A stretch of DNA of 64,000 nucleotides from Pseudoscardovia suis (GCF_002797875.1 NZ_PGFC01000001.1:62001-126000), one strand, 5' to 3'; shown: positions 15,976 to 25,128, numbered from the stretch's first letter. Made by a program: numbers and translations. The notes: a model not told the origin generated them from the sequence alone.

Positions 15976-18279
15976 TCACATCCGCACGGCTTCGAACAAC
16001 ACAGCCTGGGCGGGGTGCAGGCTCGGCGGTCGAAGGCCGTATGTTTCCAAGGCGACCGCAGGCAGGAGCACTCCGTGGGACGTCCACCAACCAAGTGACG
16101 ATTGCCCGTTGCCGATGCCGGTGGCGTCGAGGTCCGCGCTGACAGGCAGCGGCTTGATTTGGTAAACGGCATCGCGGGCAAGCCCTGGAAGATTGACCGG
16201 TGCGGCAGGGTATGTCTGCGATGTGGTGAGCTGGGTGAAGCGGTACACGGCGTATGACCGGTCGGCGCTGACGATGCCATCCAACCGCACCGCTGGATCG
16301 GCGGTGTCGGCATGCACAACCGTTCCCGTAGCAAACGTGCGGCGGCGCTTCTTGTAAGCCTCCACCCATGTGGCGAGCCTATGCAGATTCTCGGGCGGCT
16401 CCTTGAGCAAATTCCATTCGATGCCCAGGTGGCCGAAGAACGCCATTGCCATGCGCAGGTCCTGGCTTGTCGCACGATGCGTCGAATGCGCCGGGCTTGC
16501 CCCCACATGCTCGCCCATCATCTCGGGCGGCACCAGAAGCGACGTGTAGCGCTGAATGTCGGCGCGCTCCACCGGATCGACGCAATCGGAGGTCCAGATG
16601 CGGTCGGCGTAGCGCAGGATTCCCAAATCCACGCGAGCCCCGCCGGACGCGCAGCTTTCAATCTCGAGCCGTGGGTGCGCGAATTTCAGGTCATGGAAGA
16701 TTCGATACACGGCAAGCGTCTGCCCGTGCACCGCGGGACGGCCGGTGCGCGGCGACACAGCTTCGGTGACCAGCCTGTTATGGTCCCATTTGATGTAGTC
16801 GATGCCCAGTTCGCCAACCAAGCGGTCCATGGCGCCGAACACATAGTCGTAGGCATCCGGATTCGTCAGGTCGACGACCTGCTGGGAGCGCCCTTGCAAC
16901 GGCAGGCGTGCGGGGGTGGGGCGCAGCACCCAATCCGGATGCTTTCGAAACATTTCGGAATCCGGATTCACCATCTCCGGCTCGAACCACAGGCCGAACT
17001 CCATGCCCTTGCGATGCACGTAATCCGCCAGCGACTTGAGACTGTTGGGGCCGTCAGGCCAGACGTCCTGCGAAACCCACCAGTCGCCCAAGCCCGAAGT
17101 GTCGTCTCGCCTTGAACCGAACCATCCGTCATCCACGACGAACCGTTCCACGCCGCTGTCCGCTGCCTTGTCGGCAAGTCGGGCGAGCGTGTCGTAATCA
17201 TGCTGGAAGTACACGGCCTCCCACGTATTGAGGATGACCGGACGCGGCTTGCGTGTCAGATTCGGGTGCTGTGCGCGCACGAATCCATGGAAGCGGTGCG
17301 CGACCTCATCCAGCCCGGTGCCGAACGCTCCATACACCCACGGCGTGGTGTAATGCTCGCCGCGCGCGAGCGTGATTTCGCCGCCGAACAGCTTCTCGCC
17401 TCCGCCAATCACGCCTTGGGCGTAGGGCAGGCGTTCCGCGGACAGCACGCTGTTGCCGCTCCAGCCGACATGCACTGAATACACGTCGCCGCGTTCGAAA
17501 CCGAATCCGGGCGTGCCGGCGGTCAGCAGCAGGGATGCGTCGAAGTCGGGGCGCCCGGCCATCGACAGTCTTTCGAAGCGGCCGATGGTGAGCGGCTGGC
17601 GCTGGGGTGAGCGTTCGTGCAAATGGTGGCCTGTGGTGGTGAGTATCTCGGTTGCCTGCTGGGGCAGCGGGTAGCCCAGCTCGATGCCATTGACGTCAAG
17701 CGCGCCTTCGCCGAGGTTGGTGATGGTGGCGCGTTGACGAATCAGGCCCGAGTCGGTCAGTTCGCAGTCCCAGTGCAGGCCGATGTGCTGCTCGCTGTCT
17801 TCGGCGTCGACGCTGAGGGATGGGGATGCGGACGCTGAGGGAACGGATGTGCGGACGGGGCTGTCGGAGGGGCGGATGGTGTCGGTGTCGGACGGGCGGA
17901 TGGTGTCGGTGTCGGACGGGTGGATGTCGGTGTTGGACGGGCGGATGGCGGTGACGCTGAAGTTGCAGAATGCTTCGGTGCCGTCTCGGCGGATGTCGAT
18001 GCGAGGGGCGCCGATCCATGATTCCGATTGCGTGGGGATAATGCTTGGCCATGCGGTGTTGTCCAAAGCCCCGGACACGCGTTGCGGATGCAGCGCGTCA
18101 TAGAGGGCCGCGACGGTTTCCGGGTGGGGCAATGGGCGTCCCCAGTGAACGAAACGCGGAAGGTCATGCCCGGGGAAGACGAGTGCGAATGCAACGTTGG
18201 CGGAGGTGTTCTCGGCGTATGCTGCGGTGAGTGCGGTGCCGTCGGCGGCGTGCGCGTGGGTGATGGTCATGTGCGTCAT
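15976..18279 (-). CDS. Alpha-galactosidase, glycoside hydrolase family 36
   Basis: This 767-residue cytoplasmic enzyme hydrolyses alpha-1,6-galactosides such as melibiose, raffinose and stachyose, a hallmark of bifidobacterial carbohydrate use. The N-terminal beta-sandwich is followed by the TIM barrel. The nucleophile Asp is in DYIKWDHNR near residue 497, the SCASGG motif follows, and the acid/base Asp lies in the SDCVDPVER segment near 567. An unusual low-complexity insert (about residues 112-145) consists of repeated SDTDTIRP units in the N-terminal domain. The start at 18279 has AAAGGAG nine bases upstream. No transporter or sugar regulator gene lies next to it. Confidence 0.94.
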   Translation of the reverse strand: MTHMTITHAHAADGTALTAAYAENTSANVAFALVFPGHDLPRFVHWGRPLPHPETVAALYDALHPQRVSGALDNTAWPSIIPTQSESWIGAPRIDIRRDGTEAFCNFSVTAIRPSNTDIHPSDTDTIRPSDTDTIRPSDSPVRTSVPSASASPSLSVDAEDSEQHIGLHWDCELTDSGLIRQRATITNLGEGALDVNGIELGYPLPQQATEILTTTGHHLHERSPQRQPLTIGRFERLSMAGRPDFDASLLLTAGTPGFGFERGDVYSVHVGWSGNSVLSAERLPYAQGVIGGGEKLFGGEITLARGEHYTTPWVYGAFGTGLDEVAHRFHGFVRAQHPNLTRKPRPVILNTWEAVYFQHDYDTLARLADKAADSGVERFVVDDGWFGSRRDDTSGLGDWWVSQDVWPDGPNSLKSLADYVHRKGMEFGLWFEPEMVNPDSEMFRKHPDWVLRPTPARLPLQGRSQQVVDLTNPDAYDYVFGAMDRLVGELGIDYIKWDHNRLVTEAVSPRTGRPAVHGQTLAVYRIFHDLKFAHPRLEIESCASGGARVDLGILRYADRIWTSDCVDPVERADIQRYTSLLVPPEMMGEHVGASPAHSTHRATSQDLRMAMAFFGHLGIEWNLLKEPPENLHRLATWVEAYKKRRRTFATGTVVHADTADPAVRLDGIVSADRSYAVYRFTQLTTSQTYPAAPVNLPGLARDAVYQIKPLPVSADLDATGIGNGQSSLGWWTSHGVLLPAVALETYGLRPPSLHPAQAVLFEAVRM
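17857..17945 (-). repeat. 24-bp tandem repeats inside the alpha-galactosidase gene
   Basis: The unit GACGGGCGGATGGTGTCGGT is repeated about three times with small changes, in frame. It encodes Ser-Asp-Thr-Asp-Thr-Ile-Arg-Pro units. The unit is a multiple of three, so copy number can change without breaking the frame. Confidence 0.8.
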
Positions 18280-18299
18280 TGCCGTGCTCTCCTTTGAGA

Positions 18300-18440
18300 T
18301 CGGTTGGTCGGGTCGGTTGGTTGGGTTGGTTGCGGTTGATTGTGATCGGCTGCGGCCGGCTGCGGTTGACTGTGGTCAGTTGCGGTTGGCTGCGGCCGGC
18401 TGCGGGGCTGTATTTGGCTGCAGTTGGCTGGGCATCGGGT
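18300..18440. repeat. Degenerate G/T-rich repeat upstream of the alpha-galactosidase gene
   Basis: The + strand reads as many variants of GGTTG, TGCGGTTG and CGGCTGCGG in a row, with almost no C-runs. It lies in the 5' region of the leftward alpha-galactosidase gene. I see no gene or clear operator in 18280-18560. Confidence 0.65.
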
Positions 18441-18623
18441 GCTGCGGGCGTCTGACTGCCGGTGGTCGCAGCGTCTCGATGATGTTGGCAGGGTGGCTTG
18501 CAGCATGGCGCTGTTGCCAGATGCCGATTGCTTCTTCGTTGAGGTTTTTGAGGTTTTTTAACCCCATCGTATGTGCGTGGGTGTGACACGATGGCGTGTC
18601 GCGATTTTGAATTCACGCAAATC

Positions 18624-18643
18624 ATATGCATAATTATGCATAT
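18624..18643. promoter_or_regulatory. ARG-box palindrome, duplicated copy
   Basis: This is a perfect 20-bp palindrome (ATATGCATAA and its complement), identical to the one in front of argC at 20307-20326. ArgR-type repressors bind AT-rich palindromes of this kind. If the copied promoter is active, the gene at 18972 would be under arginine control. Confidence 0.7.
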
Positions 18644-18726
18644 ATTCACATATTCTTTATGCGATGCGGTGGCCGGCGAGCGGCATGCACGGTGCCGCAG
18701 CCAGATGGAACGGAAGGGGGGAGTCT

Positions 18727-18812
18727 GCGGGAAAGCTCACGATAACAGTGGCTGGCGCTACAGGGTACGCAGGTGGAGAGGCCTTGCGCATCCTTACGCG
18801 GCACCCTTATTT
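18727..18812 (+). pseudogene. Truncated argC 5' fragment with a lost start codon
   Basis: The codons read AGKLTITVAGATGYAGGEALRIL, which matches the first residues of ArgC. The position of the GTG start is GCG here, and the similarity ends after about 30 codons. The frame then runs through unrelated sequence to a stop at 18981. Confidence 0.85.
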
Positions 18813-18971
18813 TTGCGCAGCATCCTTATTTTGGAGTGCGGAACCGCGCATCGGGAATGCGTTCCGCGGCCAGGCTCGTCGTCGCTGTCCTCGCTGTCGT
18901 CTGCTGCGCTGTCGTGACATCATTGCCTGCGAATGCGACCGGGGCGAAAGGGTGAGAGGCGTGGTATTGAC

Positions 18972-19964
18972 ATGGTATTGACGGCGAATGTCATATGGCT
19001 GGTGGCGGCGGTTGTGTTGACGCACTGGTCCCGTCGGTTGAACGACACGGGTTTCGGACCGTACGTCCGGTGCCCATGGTGCCGCAAGTGGTATCAGGCG
19101 TGCGAGCTCGCCTGCCCGTCATGCTGTTTTGACGACCATCCTCCGGTGCGGACGGGTGCGTCACTGCCGTGGAACACAGCCGTCCGTGACGGTGATGTCG
19201 CTGATCAAGCGGTGATCGAATGCCGTCGGGTGGGCGAGTCGTTGAAGACCGCCAAGACGCTGCGCGCCCTGGTCTACGCCCGGTTCGTGATTATCGTGGT
19301 GGCGTGCGCGCTTGCCGGGTGGTGTATCGAGCTCAATTGCGAGGGTTTCGATGCCGGCGGGATCAACACAGTGAGGAGCGGGCGTGAGATGTTCTGGCCG
19401 CTGATTGGCTGGAACTTTTACGAGCTTACGGCATCCTTCTACCTGCTGGGTGACGGGGGTACCACGTGTCAAGGGCCGTCGGGCCCCCTGCAGCCCCTGG
19501 CCGCGTGCGTGCTGTGCCGGGGCAGATACACTGGCATAGCTGGCAGAGGATGGCGGTATTCGGACTGCCGGCGGCATGCGGGTCTTGCCGCGGTGCTCTC
19601 GTATACGGGGTGCGGTGTTGCGAGCCTCGCCCTGCTGACGATAGAGCTGTACTGCGGCATCTTCCCGTCGCACCCCGTCACGGCCGATATCGGCCCCTCT
19701 GGCGTCACGGTGCGTGTCCTTGGTATCGCCGTCGCCATTTACGCAGTGAACATCATGCTGGTGGGCGTGGCGTCGCGCGCTGGATCCTTGGTCGAACGGC
19801 CGCAATCCGACATCCCCGACGGCGGATGGCCGGAACTCCCCTCGAATGCCTTGCCCGATAAGGTGAAGCAGTCCAACCTGATCATCGACCCTGATGGCGC
19901 CCTAGTCGGCGGCGTATGGTTCCCCGTCGTTCTCGAACCAGTCCAACCTGATTATCGACCCTGA
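18972..19964 (+). CDS. Orphan multi-helix membrane protein with a zinc-ribbon motif
   Basis: This protein of ~330 residues is not one I recognise. A first membrane helix (IWLVAAVVLTHW) is followed by CPWCRKWYQ...CPSC near residues 31-47, a four-cysteine zinc-ribbon pattern. About four more helices follow near 100-120, 138-157, 205-228 and 246-266. The tail is abnormal: a 31-bp segment at 19871 recurs 70 bp later in another frame, so the last ~30 residues look frameshifted. The start at 18972 (AGAGG twelve bases upstream) is uncertain; 18933 is in frame. It lies between the two copies of the argC promoter and is probably transcribed from the upstream copy. Confidence 0.6.
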   Translation: MVLTANVIWLVAAVVLTHWSRRLNDTGFGPYVRCPWCRKWYQACELACPSCCFDDHPPVRTGASLPWNTAVRDGDVADQAVIECRRVGESLKTAKTLRALVYARFVIIVVACALAGWCIELNCEGFDAGGINTVRSGREMFWPLIGWNFYELTASFYLLGDGGTTCQGPSGPLQPLAACVLCRGRYTGIAGRGWRYSDCRRHAGLAAVLSYTGCGVASLALLTIELYCGIFPSHPVTADIGPSGVTVRVLGIAVAIYAVNIMLVGVASRAGSLVERPQSDIPDGGWPELPSNALPDKVKQSNLIIDPDGALVGGVWFPVVLEPVQPDYRP

Positions 19965-19970
19965 TGGCGC
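19871..19970 (+). repeat. Direct repeat at the end of the zinc-ribbon membrane protein gene
   Basis: The 30 bp at 19871-19900 and 19941-19970 are identical except for one C/T change, with a 70-bp period. As 70 is not a multiple of three, the second copy is read in a different frame by the gene. In the second copy the original frame stays open through to 20316. Confidence 0.9.
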
Positions 19971-20074
19971 GGCGGGCGAAAGGGCCGTGACCATCACGCC
20001 GTCCGGGGCATTGCGAAAGCATGATCGGATACCAGCCCCTGTGCTGCAGGCAGCAGTAACGCTACAAGACCCAT

Positions 20075-20120
20075 GGGGCAGTGGCCTGACCGGTTACCGT
20101 ATCGGACAGGCCACTGCCCC
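20075..20120 (+). terminator. Hairpin terminator upstream of the argC promoter
   Basis: GGGGCAGTGGCCTG at 20075-20088 is complementary to CAGGCCACTGCCCC at 20107-20120 with an 18-nt loop; a T-containing stretch follows. It would insulate argC from transcription of the membrane protein gene. No convincing gene lies between 19965 and 20407. Confidence 0.7.
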
Positions 20121-20246
20121 CATCGTTTCGTTGGGAGTCGCCGTGTCAGCCGCCCGCCGCACCTGTGGACGGTATCGGTGCGGCTGCGCCAGGAGGCGCG
20201 GGCCATACGCGCCGTGGCGCGCACCAGCCTCATGTGTCAGCTGCCT

Positions 20247-20407
20247 CCATCGTATGTGCGTGTGTGTGGCACGATGGCGTGTCGCGATTTTGAATTCACG
20301 CAAATCATATGCATAATTATGCATATATTCACATATTCTTTATGCGATGCGGTGGCCGGCGAGCGGCACGCACGGTGCCGCAGCCAGATGGAATGGAAGG
20401 AGCGGCT
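20247..20407 (+). promoter_or_regulatory. argC promoter region (downstream copy of the duplicated segment)
   Basis: This segment drives the arginine cluster. It holds the AT-rich ARG box and the ribosome binding site GAAGGAG six bases before the GTG at 20408. It is nearly identical to 18564-18726. Confidence 0.8.
20307..20326. promoter_or_regulatory. ARG-box palindrome in front of argC
   Basis: This is a perfect 20-bp AT-rich palindrome (ATATGCATAA and its complement) about 80 bp before the argC start. ArgR, encoded in the same cluster at 26100, is the expected ligand. Binding would repress the arg genes when arginine is plentiful. Confidence 0.75.
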
Positions 20408-21502
20408 GTGGGAAAGCTCACGGTAGCAGTGGCTGGCGCTACAGGGTACGCAGGTGGAGAGGCCTTGCGCATCCTTGCGCAGCACCCTAATTTTGAAGTG
20501 ACATGCGTGGCGGGGCATTCCTCCGCGGGGCAGAGCTTTGCCCCGTTCGCGCCGTATATCCCGCAGCTTGCTGGCCTTACGGTGCAGGATTCCACGCCGG
20601 AGAATCTCAATGGGCACGATGTCATCATCCTCGCCCTTCCGCATGGGGCATCGGGTGCGCTCGCTGCGCAGCTCGACCCTGACAGCATTGTCATCGACCT
20701 CGGGGCTGATCACCGCCTTGAGGAAAAGAGCGCGTGGGATGCCTTCTACGGTGGCGATTTCTACGAGCACTGGACGTATGGCATGCCCGAGCTCATCATC
20801 GGCAAGAACCCCGATGGCTCCTACAAGCGTCAGCGCGAGTGCATTCCCGGTGTCAAGCGCATTGCGGGGCCTGGTTGCAACGTGACGGCGACCACGCTCG
20901 CCATGCAGCCGGGTATCGCTGAAGGGCTTGTGGACCCCAAAGGCATCGTCGCGGATCTGGTCGTCGGCTACTCCGGCGCCGGCAAGAGTCTCAAGAAGCC
21001 GTATCTTCTGGCGTCCGAAGCATTGCAATCCGCTCTGCCATATTCCGTGGCAGGCAAGCACCGCCACATTCCCGAGATCTTGCAGAACTTCGCGCACGCC
21101 GCAGGGCTTTCCGCAGCCGACGCGGATCGCTTCACGCTTGGTTTCACACCAATCCTCGCACCCATGTCGCGTGGCATCCTGGCAACGGTCAGCGCACCGC
21201 TGACCGACAAGGCCAAGGATCTGTCGGACGCACAGATCCGCGACGTGTGGCTCCACGCCTATGAAGGCCAGCAGTTCATCTGCGTACTGCCCGAAGGCAT
21301 GCTGCCTGCCTCGGCGAATGTACTCGGCTCGAACGCCGCGCACATCCAAGTGGCGGTCGATCGCAATTCCCAGAGGCTCTATGCGTTCAGCGCCATCGAC
21401 AACCTCAACCGTGGCACTGCTGGTCAAGCAATCGAATCACTCAACATCGCCCTTGGGCTCGACGAGTCCACCGGCCTCACCAAGATTGGAGTAGCACCGT
21501 GA
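20408..21502 (+). CDS. argC: N-acetyl-gamma-glutamyl-phosphate reductase
   Basis: This 364-residue enzyme reduces N-acetylglutamyl-5-phosphate to the semialdehyde with NADPH, the third step of arginine synthesis. The N-terminal Rossmann motif is GATGYAGGEALRIL. The catalytic Cys lies in the GPGCNVTATTLA segment near residue 157, followed by the typical YSGAGKS segment. The GTG at 20408 follows AAGGAG at good spacing. It overlaps argJ by 4 bp. It is the first gene of an eight-gene cluster and lies directly behind a palindromic ARG box. Confidence 0.97.
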   Translation: MGKLTVAVAGATGYAGGEALRILAQHPNFEVTCVAGHSSAGQSFAPFAPYIPQLAGLTVQDSTPENLNGHDVIILALPHGASGALAAQLDPDSIVIDLGADHRLEEKSAWDAFYGGDFYEHWTYGMPELIIGKNPDGSYKRQRECIPGVKRIAGPGCNVTATTLAMQPGIAEGLVDPKGIVADLVVGYSGAGKSLKKPYLLASEALQSALPYSVAGKHRHIPEILQNFAHAAGLSAADADRFTLGFTPILAPMSRGILATVSAPLTDKAKDLSDAQIRDVWLHAYEGQQFICVLPEGMLPASANVLGSNAAHIQVAVDRNSQRLYAFSAIDNLNRGTAGQAIESLNIALGLDESTGLTKIGVAP

Positions 21503-22674
21503 GCGTCGTATTCCCCAAAGGTTTCAGCACTGCATCCATCGCAGCGGGCATCTCTGCCGTCAAAGGCAAGAAAGACCTCGCGCTGGTCGTCAACAATGGA
21601 CCGCTTGATGCTGCCGCTGGCGTCTTCACATCGAACCGTTTCTGCGCTGCTCCCGTGCAGTGGTCCCGCAAGGCCATCGCTGATGGGCATCTGCGCGGCG
21701 TCGTCATCAACTCCGGCTGCGCAAACGCATGCACCGGGCAGGCAGGTTACGACCAGGCGGCCAAGGAAGCCGAGACCCTCGCATCCTTGGCTGGATTCCC
21801 GAAGTCTTCTGACGTCGCGGTGTGCTCCACAGGCATGATCGGTGACCTGCTGCCGCTCGACAATCTGCTCAACGGCATGAAGGCTGCATACCCTACGCTT
21901 GCCAGCACGCCTGAGGCAGGCCATGAATCATCCGTCGCCATCCTCACGACCGACACTCATCCCAAGACCGTCGAGATCGAAGCCGCAGGGTATCGCATCG
22001 GCGGCATGGTCAAGGGCTCGGGCATGATTGCGCCGCAGCTGGCGACGATGATCTGCGTCATCACCACCGATGCTGTCGTGACACCGGAACAGATGCATGC
22101 GGCATTGGAGCATGGCGCCGAATACAGCTTCAACCGCATCGACGTGGACGGTTGCATGTCCACGAACGACACTGTGCTGCTCCTCGCATCCGGCGCCTCC
22201 GGAGTCACCCCCGACCCCGAGGAGTTCGCACAGAACATCGCCAAGGCCACCGCAAGCCTCGCCCGTCAGATCGTGGGCGATGGCGAAGGATCGTCGCATG
22301 ACATCCGAGTGAAGGTCACCGGCGCCACAAGCGAAGACGCGGCGCTCGCATGTGCACGCGCAGTGGCGGCAAGCAACCTGCTCAAGTGCGCCATCTGCGG
22401 CAATGACCCGAACTGGGGCCGCGTCGTCAGCTCACTGGGCATCGTGCCAGAAGACGTGGCGCCTTATGACCCCAACGATGTGACCGTGGACGTCAATGGC
22501 GTGCGGGTGTGCGACGGCGGCAAGCCGGGGCAGCCCCGCGACCTCGTCCACATGGAGGAACGCGAAGTGCACATCGACATCGACCTCAACACCGGTTCCA
22601 CCGGCGAGGCCACGGTGTGGACGGACGACCTCACGCACGAGTACGTTCACATCAACGCGGATTACGAATCCTGA
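21499..22674 (+). CDS. argJ: Bifunctional glutamate N-acetyltransferase / ornithine acetyltransferase
   Basis: This 391-residue enzyme recycles the acetyl group from N-acetylornithine to glutamate and, in the bifunctional form, also uses acetyl-CoA. The autocleavage site is visible as KGSGMIAPQLATMI near residue 180; the Thr after Ala becomes the N-terminal nucleophile of the beta chain. Other family segments are NSGCANACTG and STNDTVLLLASG. The GTG start overlaps the argC stop by 4 bp, which indicates coupled translation. Its presence means arginine is made by the cyclic acetyl pathway. Confidence 0.97.
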   Translation: MSVVFPKGFSTASIAAGISAVKGKKDLALVVNNGPLDAAAGVFTSNRFCAAPVQWSRKAIADGHLRGVVINSGCANACTGQAGYDQAAKEAETLASLAGFPKSSDVAVCSTGMIGDLLPLDNLLNGMKAAYPTLASTPEAGHESSVAILTTDTHPKTVEIEAAGYRIGGMVKGSGMIAPQLATMICVITTDAVVTPEQMHAALEHGAEYSFNRIDVDGCMSTNDTVLLLASGASGVTPDPEEFAQNIAKATASLARQIVGDGEGSSHDIRVKVTGATSEDAALACARAVAASNLLKCAICGNDPNWGRVVSSLGIVPEDVAPYDPNDVTVDVNGVRVCDGGKPGQPRDLVHMEEREVHIDIDLNTGSTGEATVWTDDLTHEYVHINADYES

Positions 22675-22755
22675 GCCGGGCGCACAGCGGACGATTGCCG
22701 GATTGGCAGTCAGTCCGCTTGCGTCGGTACAGCCAAACAAACGAAAAGAAGTTAC

Positions 22756-23712
22756 ATGAGCGAATTGAAAGGCCCGGGATACCACATCGACGTCCACGCC
22801 GATCTGACGGCCGACCAGAAGGCAGAGGTCCTCATCGAGGCGTTGCCATGGCTTGAGGAATTCTCCGGACAAAGGGTCGTCATCAAGTACGGCGGCAATG
22901 CAATGGTCAACGAACGCCTCAAGCAGGCGTTCGCCGAAGACATGGTGTTTCTTCACCAAGTCGGCATGCATCCCATCGTCGTGCATGGAGGCGGCCCCCA
23001 GATTTCCAAGATGCTTGCGGCATTGGGCATCAAGTCGGAGTTCAAGGGTGGTCTGCGCGTGACCACGCCCGAGGCCATGGACGTCGTGCGCATGGTGCTT
23101 ACCGGCAAAGTGTCGCGTGAACTCGTCGACCTGATCAATTCCCATCGCCCCCTTGCCATCGGCATGAGCGGCGAAGACGGCGGATTGTTCACCGCTGTCA
23201 AGCGCAAGCCCGTCATCGACGGCAAGCCCACTGACATCGGCTTGGTGGGTGACGTGATCAGTGTGGATGCATCCGCGGTGGAAGATCTCATCGCAGCAGG
23301 ACGTATTCCTGTGGTGAGCTCCGTGGCGCCGGACGAGGAGGACGTCACGCAGGTGCTTAACGTGAACGCCGATTCTGCGGCAGCCGCATTGGCAACAGCC
23401 GTGGGCGCTCGCAAACTCGTCATTCTTACGGATGTCGAAGGCCTGTACGCGGACTGGCCTGACAAGGATTCCCTCGTTGGCCGCATCGGTTCTTCCACAC
23501 TGCAAGACATGATGGGCGAATTGGAGAGCGGCATGCGTCCCAAGATGGAGGCGTGCATCCGCGCAGTCGACGGCGGAGTGGAGGAAGCCCACGTGATTGA
23601 TGGGCGACGCCCGCATTCGCTGCTGAACGAAATCTTCACACGGGATGGCATCGGCACAATGGTCGTGCCTGGAGAAGGAATGGAAATGAGGAGCCAATAT
23701 GGCACAATCTGA
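22756..23712 (+). CDS. argB: Acetylglutamate kinase
   Basis: This 318-residue amino acid kinase phosphorylates N-acetylglutamate with ATP, usually the feedback-controlled step of the pathway. The N-terminal helix ([15 protein letters not shown]) precedes KYGGNAM, the glycine-rich HGGGPQI near residue 78 and the substrate-binding region with [12 protein letters not shown] near 205. An extended N-terminal helix of this kind is typical of arginine-sensitive hexameric enzymes. The start at 22756 has AAAAGAAG upstream. It overlaps argD by 14 bp. Confidence 0.97.
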   Translation: MSELKGPGYHIDVHADLTADQKAEVLIEALPWLEEFSGQRVVIKYGGNAMVNERLKQAFAEDMVFLHQVGMHPIVVHGGGPQISKMLAALGIKSEFKGGLRVTTPEAMDVVRMVLTGKVSRELVDLINSHRPLAIGMSGEDGGLFTAVKRKPVIDGKPTDIGLVGDVISVDASAVEDLIAAGRIPVVSSVAPDEEDVTQVLNVNADSAAAALATAVGARKLVILTDVEGLYADWPDKDSLVGRIGSSTLQDMMGELESGMRPKMEACIRAVDGGVEEAHVIDGRRPHSLLNEIFTRDGIGTMVVPGEGMEMRSQYGTI

Positions 23713-24979
23713 CGACACCACGTTGGAGCAGCTCGGTCCTAAAGACGCCGCATTGCTTCAGCAATACAGCGATGTTCACATGAACGTGTTTGGCACGCCG
23801 CTGCGCGTCATGGACCACGCGCAAGGCACCCGCATCTGGGATGTTGACGGTAACGAATACCTCGACTTCCTTGGCGGTATCGCAGTGAACTCGCTGGGCT
23901 ATGGGCATCCTGCATGGATCAAGGCGCTCACCGAGCAGGCCAACAAGGTTGCGCACACGTCGAACTATTTCGCCACCGTGCCTCAGATCACCTTGGCCTC
24001 CAAGCTGATTGAGAAGGCGGGCGCACCCGAAGGCTCCCTCGTGTATTTCGGCAATTCCGGCGCCGAGGCGAACGAAGCCGCGATGAAACTCGCTAAGCTG
24101 CATGGCAATACGCTTCCCAACAATACAGGCAAACCAGCGCGCATCATCGCCCTGACCCATGCGTTCCATGGCCGCACCCTCGGCGCATTGTCCATCACGT
24201 GGAAACCGGTGATTCGCGAACAGTTCGAGCCGCTCGTGCCTGGCGCACAGTTCGTCGAGGCCGGCAACGTGCAGGCGCTGCAGGATGCTTTTGACGCCAG
24301 CGATGAGCAGGGGCCCGTCGCCGCGGTCATCATGGAACTCATCCAAGGCGAAGCGGGCGTGCTCCCGGTGGGCGCCGAGTTTGTGAAGGCCGCACGCCAG
24401 CTGTGCACCGAACACGGCGCACTGCTCATCATCGACGAAGTGCAGACCGGCATCGGACGCACCGGCAAATGGTTCGCTTTCCAGCGCGAAGACCTCTCCG
24501 GCGGCATCATCCCTGACGCCGTGACATTCGCCAAGGGCGTCGCTGGTGGCTTCCCCATGGGCGGGCTTATCGCATTCGGCAAGCGCAATTCATCCCTGTT
24601 CACTCCCGGTTCCCATGGGTCGACTTTCGCAGGCAACCCCTTGGGCTGTGCATGCGGCGTGGCGACCATCGACACAATCGAATCCGAGGGATTGCTCGCC
24701 AACGCAGAGGAACGTGGCAAGCAGTTGCGTGACGGTCTCGCCTCATGCGGCAACCCGTTGTTCACGCAGTCTCGCGGCAGGGGATTGCTCAATGCTGTCG
24801 TGCTCGCGCATCCGTGCGCGCATGCGGCTGCGAATTGGGCGTTGGAACACGGTCTTATCGTCAATCCGGTGGCGCCTCACGCCCTTCGCATGGCACCGCC
24901 GCTCGTCGTGTCGGAAAGCGATGTGGACGAGGCCGTGAGCATTCTGGCCAAGGTCCCCTCTGATCTGCCGGATGACTGA
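23699..24979 (+). CDS. argD: Acetylornithine aminotransferase
   Basis: This 426-residue class III PLP enzyme converts N-acetylglutamate semialdehyde to N-acetylornithine using glutamate. Recognisable parts are [17 protein letters not shown] (phosphate binding), [13 protein letters not shown] (Asp that contacts the PLP nitrogen) and [13 protein letters not shown], in which the Lys forms the Schiff base near residue 280. The start at 23699 lies within the end of argB and follows ATGAGGAG. The gap to argF (~150 bp) is larger than the other gaps in the first half of the cluster. Confidence 0.96.
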   Translation: MAQSDDTTLEQLGPKDAALLQQYSDVHMNVFGTPLRVMDHAQGTRIWDVDGNEYLDFLGGIAVNSLGYGHPAWIKALTEQANKVAHTSNYFATVPQITLASKLIEKAGAPEGSLVYFGNSGAEANEAAMKLAKLHGNTLPNNTGKPARIIALTHAFHGRTLGALSITWKPVIREQFEPLVPGAQFVEAGNVQALQDAFDASDEQGPVAAVIMELIQGEAGVLPVGAEFVKAARQLCTEHGALLIIDEVQTGIGRTGKWFAFQREDLSGGIIPDAVTFAKGVAGGFPMGGLIAFGKRNSSLFTPGSHGSTFAGNPLGCACGVATIDTIESEGLLANAEERGKQLRDGLASCGNPLFTQSRGRGLLNAVVLAHPCAHAAANWALEHGLIVNPVAPHALRMAPPLVVSESDVDEAVSILAKVPSDLPDD

Positions 24980-25128
24980 ATCCGCTGGATGACTGAGCCG
25001 AAGCACAGAGCCCGTCACACAACTATTAATCTTGGTACGTAACATCCGCGCCTCTCTGCTGGGTAACTGCAGCCGCATTGCCGGCGCCACCCCGCAGAGG
25101 CGCGGAATCATCGGAAGAAGGAAGACTC

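Larger units (their letters stand above)
18564..18812 (+). repeat. Duplicate of the argC promoter and argC 5' end (upstream copy)
   Basis: The ~250 bp here match 20247-20493 with few differences, about 1.68 kb upstream of the true argC start. The match covers the promoter, the ARG-box palindrome, the leader and about 30 argC codons. There is a net gain of 2 bp just before the copied start codon. The ends of the match mark a segmental duplication that flanks the gene at 18972. Confidence 0.93.

Noticed and set aside
18664-18981. A 105-codon protein starting with an ArgC-like segment
   Set aside because: The start codon of the argC copy is lost and the rest is random Arg/Cys-rich sequence; it is better explained as a truncated duplicate.
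19987-20316. 109-codon frame between the membrane protein and argC
   Set aside because: It crosses a terminator hairpin and the argC promoter. Its start has no ribosome binding site; the first part is probably the old C terminus of the upstream gene.
18564-20493. Transposon or insertion sequence bounded by the direct repeats
   Set aside because: The repeats are copies of the argC control region, there are no terminal inverted repeats, and the enclosed gene has no transposase motif.
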